Assembly (NCBI GenBank): GCA_026390675.1
Contig: JAPLFM010000293.1
Span: 1-33,086, forward strand
Reading direction: 5' to 3'
Origin: Candidatus Kapaibacterium sp.
Lineage (GTDB): Bacteria; Bacteroidota; Ignavibacteria; Kapaibacteriales; UBA2268
DNA: 33,086 nt
The notes under the pieces are model-generated. The model did no database searches and was not told the DNA's origin. It saw nothing but the letters and a program-made list of their open reading frames with translations. The position numbers and the translations under genes were made by a program. Positions 26,528-33,086 of the stretch are shown here, piece after piece (the first letter of the stretch is position 1; each line of letters begins with the position of its first letter).

Positions 26528-28138
26528 ATGAAAAAGACATTTTATATAAAACTTATTCTTGTGTTAATTGCTTTTAGCAATTTTAACTGTTTAATCTCAC
26601 AAGAAGAAGTAAAAGAAAAAAAGAAAAGTGCAGAACCATTTGATTTGCCTAACGCAATAATTTATGGTGATGCTCAAGTAAGTGTAAGTTCTGGTGTAAA
26701 GCAATTCCCATTAAAAACAAGACCACTTAATTTGAGAGAGCTTGATTCTATTAATTCTCTCGAAAAACAACAAACCAATAATTTAAATCCTGAACAGTTA
26801 AAAACTGATGTTCAAATGAGAGAATATAGTAATGGTTATTTGACTGGTGAATTTGGTAGATTTACAAATCCTAAATTGGATATTGGTTATAAATTTGCAA
26901 TGGGCAATTACAAACTTTACGCAAATGGTGGATTTGATTATTTTGGAGGGCATTTGCCAATGGCTGATTATACCAAAGGAAATGTACTTTTAGTTTCTGA
27001 TTATATCGCTCCTGATAAGTTTTGGCTTTTTGGTGGTAGTAAAACTAGAACTACTTTTATGTTTAATAATAATGCTTATAATACTTATGCAGATTCAACT
27101 CCCAAAGCTCGATCTACAAATAATATGAAATTCAATTTAGATGTAGATGGGAATTACAATGGATTTAAATTTTATACTGGTGCAGGATTTAAGTATTTTG
27201 CATTAAGTGCCGATAATAATACTAGTGAGAATGGATTCTCAGCTTTTTTGAAAGTAATCAATCCACTTACTGATATGAATATAGGAGCTGACTTTTCTTT
27301 TGATATGAATACTTTGAGAGGAATGAGTACCAAACTAATTAATATTGCTGGGTTAGCAGACCTAACAAATGGCAATATTAAATATTATAGTGAATTAGGA
27401 ATTCAGTTAAGCTCTAATTCAAGCGAAGTTAATTACTTTAACCCACTTATAAAAGCGGGATTTGATTATAAATTTAATAGAGAAGTTACATTTAAAGGTG
27501 ATTTGCAATCTGGTAGGAATTGGAATGAGTTTGGAAATTTAATGATTTCCAATCCATATCTGAATAGTAATGCTCTTATAGATTATGAATACAATTTAGT
27601 AAAGATAAAAGCAATGGCTCAATATCATCCAATTGATAATTTTAATATAAGTGGTGGTTTAAGCTTTTCATTGATTAAAAATATTACTACTTTTGTTGAT
27701 AGTTCACTTTCAACATTTGGTTTGGGCTATTTTGATGGGAATAAAATCAATATATTTACAGATGTTAGTTATAAGATTAATTCCAATAGTAAATTGAGTG
27801 GATTTTTCAGTATTAATTTCGCAAATATTAGTGATAGTAGTAAGAATATTCCTTATTTGCCTATTTTGAATACTAAAATAGTATATAAATATAACGTAAA
27901 TGAGAATTTCTATACTAATTTGTTTTTGAATTATGTTGGCTCAAAATTTGCAGATATACAGAATAAAGTAGAAATACCTGCTTATATTAACTTAGGTTTA
28001 GATGTTAATTATAAATATGATGAAAAGATGAATCTTTTTATTAAATTTGATAATATTTTAAATCAAGAAATATATATTTGGAATAAATACAAAGAACGTG
28101 GAATTTTTGTTTCTTTAGGAATCACCTGGCAGTTTTAA
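26528..28138 (+). CDS. Outer-membrane beta-barrel resembling the C-terminal part of a TonB-dependent receptor (no plug seen)
   Basis: Signal peptide; beta-strand-rich; C-terminus 'FIKFDNILNQEIYIWNKYKERGIFVSLGITWQF' like a TBDR barrel end; starts 2 nt after the TPR gene. Confidence 0.65.
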   Translation: MKKTFYIKLILVLIAFSNFNCLISQEEVKEKKKSAEPFDLPNAIIYGDAQVSVSSGVKQFPLKTRPLNLRELDSINSLEKQQTNNLNPEQLKTDVQMREYSNGYLTGEFGRFTNPKLDIGYKFAMGNYKLYANGGFDYFGGHLPMADYTKGNVLLVSDYIAPDKFWLFGGSKTRTTFMFNNNAYNTYADSTPKARSTNNMKFNLDVDGNYNGFKFYTGAGFKYFALSADNNTSENGFSAFLKVINPLTDMNIGADFSFDMNTLRGMSTKLINIAGLADLTNGNIKYYSELGIQLSSNSSEVNYFNPLIKAGFDYKFNREVTFKGDLQSGRNWNEFGNLMISNPYLNSNALIDYEYNLVKIKAMAQYHPIDNFNISGGLSFSLIKNITTFVDSSLSTFGLGYFDGNKINIFTDVSYKINSNSKLSGFFSINFANISDSSKNIPYLPILNTKIVYKYNVNENFYTNLFLNYVGSKFADIQNKVEIPAYINLGLDVNYKYDEKMNLFIKFDNILNQEIYIWNKYKERGIFVSLGITWQF

Positions 28139-29728
28139 ATGGCAATTTTCGACAATAATCTCAAACCAGAAGAAGAATTTGGTGCCTTTATACCCGGCTC
28201 ACAAGATGATGACTCATTTTATCTTGAAAAGTTGGATAGTTATAATGGTGTATTGCCTGATTTTAGTGTTGAAGAAACTGCAATTTCTGACTTAATATTA
28301 GAACAATTAGATCCTGAAGCAATATCTAAAAGAAATGTAAGAAATGATGCTAAAAAACATGATGATTTTGGTGCAAATTATACTCCAAATGTAATTCCTG
28401 AAAAAATCATTCCTGAAGATGATCCACCTCAAGACTACGACAACCTAACAAATTATGTAAAAGAAGAACTCCATGAAGGGGATTCTAATAGTGAACCTAA
28501 GTGGGGCGATGATTATATCGGGTCATCACCTGAAGAAAATAATTTTGAAGAAGATGAAGAACTTAATTTTGCAAGTGCGATTCCAAAAGCTTCAAGTAAT
28601 GATGGTCTTGTTGACTTTGATTTAAAGGCATTACTACAATCCGAATTAGATCGCTCTAAAGAAAGAAACGCTAACAAACCAGTAGTTGATGATGGATTTA
28701 ATAGTAGTAGTTCTGATAACTCTAGAGGATCTGGCGGAGCTTATGTTTCACCTTTTGGAGAAGTTGCTTCTTTTGAAGAACACCCAGAAGTTTTAGCTTT
28801 TGATAATATTCATGGAGATTCGCCTTCTACTTATGGATTAAAAGAAATAACTGATGCAGAGAAAGAAGATGAAAAAAACAATAATGACCCAAAAAAATCT
28901 AAAAAAGAAAAGAAAAAAAGAAAACCAATGCCATTGTGGCAAATAATATCAATTGCTTCTGCTGCAGTTCTTGTTATTGGTGCATTAATAGCATTTGGAC
29001 TATTTAAGTTTGTTACTGATCCTACTTTTATGAGATTTGCTCGATCTAAATCTGACACTATTCAAGTAAGTTCTAAAGAAAAACCTAAATCTAAAAAATC
29101 AAAAGAGATTAAAGTAGTAGAAAGTACTCCTACTGAGAAAGTAGTTGAAAAAGAGGCACCAAAAGAAGTTGCCTCTAATGAACCAGTTGAAGATAAAACA
29201 AATAATGAGACTATTAAAGAAGAACCTAGAAAAGACGATTCCAAAAAAATTGAAATAGCTGAACCTACTAAAAAAATTACTTTAAAAGAAATTCCGTCAA
29301 AAAAGAAAGATATTCAAACTCCTCAATTTGACAAAAAAGTTGTTGAAAAAAGACAGAAAGAACCAAAAGTAAATAGAAATAAATCAACAAAAGAAAATGT
29401 TAGTACAGAAAAAACTGAAAATGTTGCTAAAAACATTACTCCTAAAAAAGAAGTAAAAGCAAAAATTAATGAAGTTGCTGATGATGAAGATAATATAAAA
29501 CCTTCATTTGCAGTACAAATTTATGCAACACCTTCAAAAGATGATGCAGAAGATTGGGTTAAAAGGTTAAAACAAAAAAGTGCTAAAAACGTTCGTATAG
29601 ATTCGCAAATGATTCGTGACGTAAAATGGTTTAGAGTTAGATTTGGTGACTTTGAAAATAAAGAAGATGCTAAATTAGCTGCTTTAAAGCTTGGGTTTGC
29701 TCAGTCGTGGATTGATAGAGTTAGGTAG
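28139..29728 (+). CDS. SPOR domain-containing bitopic membrane protein
   Basis: Acidic N-terminal region, single TM 'WQIISIASAAVLVIGALIAFGLFKFV', Lys/Glu-rich linker, C-terminal 'SFAVQIYATPSKDDAEDWVKRLKQKSAKNVRIDSQ...WFRVRFGDFENKEDAKLAALKL' SPOR domain. Confidence 0.88.
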   Translation: MAIFDNNLKPEEEFGAFIPGSQDDDSFYLEKLDSYNGVLPDFSVEETAISDLILEQLDPEAISKRNVRNDAKKHDDFGANYTPNVIPEKIIPEDDPPQDYDNLTNYVKEELHEGDSNSEPKWGDDYIGSSPEENNFEEDEELNFASAIPKASSNDGLVDFDLKALLQSELDRSKERNANKPVVDDGFNSSSSDNSRGSGGAYVSPFGEVASFEEHPEVLAFDNIHGDSPSTYGLKEITDAEKEDEKNNNDPKKSKKEKKKRKPMPLWQIISIASAAVLVIGALIAFGLFKFVTDPTFMRFARSKSDTIQVSSKEKPKSKKSKEIKVVESTPTEKVVEKEAPKEVASNEPVEDKTNNETIKEEPRKDDSKKIEIAEPTKKITLKEIPSKKKDIQTPQFDKKVVEKRQKEPKVNRNKSTKENVSTEKTENVAKNITPKKEVKAKINEVADDEDNIKPSFAVQIYATPSKDDAEDWVKRLKQKSAKNVRIDSQMIRDVKWFRVRFGDFENKEDAKLAALKLGFAQSWIDRVR

Positions 29729-29762
29729 ATTTTTTTTTTGAAACATTCATCGGGGGATTATA

Positions 29763-30551
29763 ATGTTTCAATCGTCAAGTAAAGAAGATAGAGCAGTTAC
29801 GCTCAACATTAAAATACCATGGGATAAATATACTGCAAGAGGTTACTTCGTATCTCTTTTGGTATTATTACTATTCTATTTCCTAAGTCCATTTATGCAA
29901 ATGGACAAACCTCAACCTATAAGAGAGCGAGTTACTATACCTATCCAACTTTTAAACTTTGGTTCAGGAGATGGTACTGGCTTGAGATCAGGTAATCTAA
30001 CAAAAGAAGGAGCTAAAGCTAAAGGTGAAACTCCAAAAGTTAATATTCAAGATGCCGAACAAACACCTAAAGATGCTAAAGTACAAAAATCAACTCCAAA
30101 AGTAGATATTGCAGATGCTGGCAGATTTAATCCTGTAAAAAAAACTACTACAGAAACTAAAACTCAATCTGACAAAGGAGGTACAGGTCAGCAAAATATT
30201 GGTGCAAAAAATGGAGATGCTCACGAAGGATCAGGACTTGGCAAAACAGGAACTGGCAAAGGTGCAGGAGATGGTTTTGGTGATATTAATTGGGGTGGTG
30301 GTGGAAATAGAATTGTACAACATAAGGAATTACCTAAGTTTCCCAAAAATGTGAATAATTCAGCTCAAATTGTTCTTAGATTTAAAGTATTACCTGATGG
30401 TACTGTAAGTAGTATAGTCCCAACTCAAAAAGGGGATCCTGCTCTCGAACTTGCAGCAGTAAACGCTTTGAAGAAATGGAGATTTAATCCTTTAAAAGAC
30501 GATTCTCCTATTATGATTGGCACTATCCCTATAACTTTTATTCTAAGATAA
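29763..30551 (+). CDS. Energy transducer TonB-family protein
   Basis: N-terminal TM anchor, low-complexity K/T/G linker, C-terminal 'AQIVLRFKVLPDGTVSSIVPTQKGDPALELAAVNALKKWRFNPL' TonB_C. Confidence 0.9.
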   Translation: MFQSSSKEDRAVTLNIKIPWDKYTARGYFVSLLVLLLFYFLSPFMQMDKPQPIRERVTIPIQLLNFGSGDGTGLRSGNLTKEGAKAKGETPKVNIQDAEQTPKDAKVQKSTPKVDIADAGRFNPVKKTTTETKTQSDKGGTGQQNIGAKNGDAHEGSGLGKTGTGKGAGDGFGDINWGGGGNRIVQHKELPKFPKNVNNSAQIVLRFKVLPDGTVSSIVPTQKGDPALELAAVNALKKWRFNPLKDDSPIMIGTIPITFILR

Positions 30552-30553
30552 AT

Positions 30554-31783
30554 TTGAAAAAAGCTATTGAAATATCTCTAATATTAATAGTATTTATATT
30601 AGTAAATATTCAATCTGCATTTTATCAAAAGCAAATTACTTTTAATTCTGGTCAGGGTTGGGATGGTGTTGAGTATTTTACAACAGCTAAAGAATTTTCT
30701 CAAAATATAAAACCAAATGCAAAAGCTCCATTTGTTTATCGAATTGGTACTCCATTATTAGTATCTAAAATATTTCCCAATGACATTAATTATGGCTTCA
30801 AAACTCTAAACCTATATGCAAATTTCATATTAATTGTCCTATTTTATTTAATTTTATCACACTTTACTCAATCGAGTTTTCTTAGAATTTTGTTTTCTAT
30901 TTTATATGTTATTCAATTTCACGCACCTATAAGATTTACTTATTTTTATCCTATTCATACAGATTCTATAGCTCTTATATTCCTGTTCTGTGGTATTTTA
31001 GTATTAATAAAAGATATTAAAAATAAATTTATATACCTTAGCCTTATTGGAATAATAGGTATATACTTTAGAGAAATAGCAATCATTCCTTCATTTATAT
31101 ATATGCTTATTAATTTTAAAGAAAATAAGTATAAAAGAATTAGCACTAAATATTTTATTCCTTTTTTGATTACATTTGTTGCAATGTTTTCAATCAAATT
31201 TATAGTCAGCCAAAGCAATACATATCAATCTTATAATGCCGTTTTTGACTATCTTTACAACAAATCAATTTTAATGTATGTCCATTCACTTTTAATTTCT
31301 TTTGGACCTATCATATTATTATTAATATACTTGAAAGTAAAAGGTATATTGAATTTTAACATACCGAGTAGAACACAAGTATATTTTTTGATTTCAATAA
31401 TATTAATATTGGCTTTTGTTGGTGGCTCAGATACAGAAAGATTAGCATATTGGTCAGCACCTTTGGTTTTTGGGTTTTTAGCATTCCAAATTGACAAAAA
31501 CAATCTTTTAAGAGAAAGTAAAATTTTGCTTTCAGTACTTTTAGTTTTTCAAATTTATTCTTCAAGGATTTTATTCATAATTCCAGATTATCCAAGCAAT
31601 GCCAATCATCAATATGGATTTTTGACTCAATTTGGGAACAATTTCCAATATCTTGATTTGTTTGCATTCCATTCAGATAATAAGGTAAGATTAATAGGAT
31701 TTGCAAGTTATCTTTTTTTAGCTGTTTTTGTTTATGCTTATGCTAAATTTGAAAATAAAGTTTCAAAGAGAAAACAAAGTTGA
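30554..31783 (+). CDS. Polytopic membrane protein, possibly GT-C-like glycosyltransferase
   Basis: TTG start 2 nt after tonB; multiple TM helices; 'GQGWDGVEYFTTAKEF...APFVYRIGTPLL' loop reminiscent of GT-C enzymes. Confidence 0.6.
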   Translation: MKKAIEISLILIVFILVNIQSAFYQKQITFNSGQGWDGVEYFTTAKEFSQNIKPNAKAPFVYRIGTPLLVSKIFPNDINYGFKTLNLYANFILIVLFYLILSHFTQSSFLRILFSILYVIQFHAPIRFTYFYPIHTDSIALIFLFCGILVLIKDIKNKFIYLSLIGIIGIYFREIAIIPSFIYMLINFKENKYKRISTKYFIPFLITFVAMFSIKFIVSQSNTYQSYNAVFDYLYNKSILMYVHSLLISFGPIILLLIYLKVKGILNFNIPSRTQVYFLISIILILAFVGGSDTERLAYWSAPLVFGFLAFQIDKNNLLRESKILLSVLLVFQIYSSRILFIIPDYPSNANHQYGFLTQFGNNFQYLDLFAFHSDNKVRLIGFASYLFLAVFVYAYAKFENKVSKRKQS

Positions 31784-32766
31784 ATAAGAATCAAAAAATA
31801 GTATTTGAAGCAAAAAGTATTGCTATAATTCGTACAGATAAGATTGGCGATATGGTACTTACTTTACCACTATTTCAAGCTTTAAAAAAAAGATTTCCTG
31901 ATAAGAAAATAGTAATGATTGCTTCTCAATATACCAAATCATTACTTGAAAGTACATTGAATGAAAATGAATATTACTGTATTGAAAATCAAGATGATTT
32001 AAAAAGATACTTATTTAAAAATAAGATTGATGTTGCTTTCTTCCCTCGACCAAGATTTAATGAAGCACTTTCTTCACTTGCTGCGAGAGTAAAGCTAAGA
32101 ATTGGTTCTGCTTATAGATTGTACAGCTTTTTATTTAATTACAAGATTAAAGATCATAGAAAAATAGCTAAATACCATGAAGCAGAATATAATGTTAGAA
32201 TGCTAAGTTCACTTTTGGAAGAAAATATAGAAGTTGAATTAATCAAACCAAAAGTTACTGATCAAAGTCTTGAAAGTCTGAATAAAATATTATCTTTATA
32301 CAATTTCGATTATAATATGAAGTTTATCATTTTACATCCAGGAAGTGGTGGCTCTGCCAGAGATTGGAGTATTGATAATTTTCAAAAACTAAACTCCGAA
32401 CTATTAAAATTAGGCTATCAAACTATAATTACAGGAGTTCAATCAGAATTAGAAATTTGTAACAAAGTAAGTAGCTCAAGCTCAGCAATTAATCTTTGCG
32501 GCAAACTAGATTTCAATGAGCTACTTGCACTAATAAGCAAGGCTAAAATAATAATAGCCAATTCAACAGGAGTAATTCATTTAGCAGCTTCACTTGAAGT
32601 ACCGACAATTGGTTTTTATCCAAATACAGCTCATTTGAGTAGCAAAAGATGGGGACCATATTCAAACAAATCAAACATTATTTCTCCACCAAATTCTTCA
32701 GATGATATGAATTTAATAGAAATCTCTGAAGTGTTAGAAAAAGTAAATAATTTTTCATATAAATAG
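31780..32766 (+). CDS. Glycosyltransferase family 9 (heptosyltransferase-like)
   Basis: 'IAIIRTDKIGDMVLTLPLFQALKKRFPDKKI', 'ILHPGSGGSARDWSIDNFQKL', 'IIANSTGVIHLAASLEVPTIGFYPN'; TTG start overlapping the previous stop by 4 nt. Confidence 0.92.
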   Translation: MNKNQKIVFEAKSIAIIRTDKIGDMVLTLPLFQALKKRFPDKKIVMIASQYTKSLLESTLNENEYYCIENQDDLKRYLFKNKIDVAFFPRPRFNEALSSLAARVKLRIGSAYRLYSFLFNYKIKDHRKIAKYHEAEYNVRMLSSLLEENIEVELIKPKVTDQSLESLNKILSLYNFDYNMKFIILHPGSGGSARDWSIDNFQKLNSELLKLGYQTIITGVQSELEICNKVSSSSSAINLCGKLDFNELLALISKAKIIIANSTGVIHLAASLEVPTIGFYPNTAHLSSKRWGPYSNKSNIISPPNSSDDMNLIEISEVLEKVNNFSYK

Positions 32767-32803
32767 AAAAAAGCTGTTCTTCTATTAAAAAAACAGCTTT
32801 TTA
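32767..32803. terminator. Bidirectional rho-independent terminator
   Basis: aaaaaagctgttcttctattaaaaaaacagcttttt between convergent GT9 and rplS. Confidence 0.75.
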
Positions 32804-32840
32804 AAATATTTAATTGTAAGCAACAAATGCTGCATACAAA

Positions 32841-33086
32841 TTAATGTAGCTTTTGACGAATCTTCTTTTCACTCATTCCACGTAGGTAGTAAAGTTTAGA
32901 ACGTCTAACTTTACCAACGTGAACTATTTCAATTGATTGAACCATTGGTGAAAACATTGGAAATATTCTTTCAACACCAACACCGTTTGAAATTTTTCTT
33001 ACAGTAAATGATTTAGAAATACCACCATTTTGAATCCCAATAACAATACCACGATAATTCTGGATACGTTCTTTCTCGCCTTCCAC
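32841..33086 (-). CDS. rplS: 50S ribosomal protein L19 (N-terminus outside window)
   Basis: '[71 protein letters not shown]'. Confidence 0.95.
   Translation of the reverse strand: MEGEKERIQNYRGIVIGIQNGGISKSFTVRKISNGVGVERIFPMFSPMVQSIEIVHVGKVRRSKLYYLRGMSEKKIRQKLH

Noticed and set aside
28831-29244. Minus-strand ORFs in the SPOR gene
   Set aside because: Ser/Leu/Phe-rich translations of the antisense of a Lys/Glu-rich linker; artefacts.
30955-31565. Three minus-strand ORFs in the polytopic membrane protein gene
   Set aside because: Antisense of TM-coding AT-rich DNA, no motifs.
1-33086. CRISPR arrays, rRNA genes, transposases/integrases
   Set aside because: No regularly spaced repeats, rRNA signatures or recombinase motifs found on reading.

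Overview
AT-rich 33 kb window from a member of the Bacteroidota/Chlorobi/Ignavibacteria-Kapabacteria group. The placement is inferred from a T9SS-type C-terminal sorting domain, TonB-dependent receptors, a TAnnTTTG promoter and the house-keeping gene types. Housekeeping content: tRNA-Gln-prs-rplY, tyrS, partial rplS, a serine-palmitoyltransferase/AONS-like enzyme and a glutamine synthetase broken by an internal deletion/frameshift. Envelope content: FN3-like protein with T9SS CTD, TonB-dependent receptor with an upstream small '-PSPPPRF' protein, SLT+5xLysM lytic transglycosylase, and a tightly packed operon TPR - plugless beta-barrel - SPOR - TonB - polytopic membrane protein - GT9. The accessory part is about 18.07-22.5 kb: a 1047-aa PLD/SF2-helicase/DUF3427-type protein, a C-terminally truncated KilA-N protein, a YefM/YoeB-type toxin-antitoxin pair, and short gene shards (ornithine-cyclodeaminase-like N-terminus, GNAT N-terminus), consistent with a decaying accessory island. 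A pair of short GTTCC-TTA-GGAAC / GCACC-GTA-GGTGC palindromes with an ATCGGTAGAAAATA spacer lies at 14.07-14.15 kb. No CRISPR array, rRNA or transposase was seen. I found no clearly novel system; the best candidates for follow-up are the helicase/KilA-N island, the plugless-barrel/TonB operon and the palindromic repeat unit.
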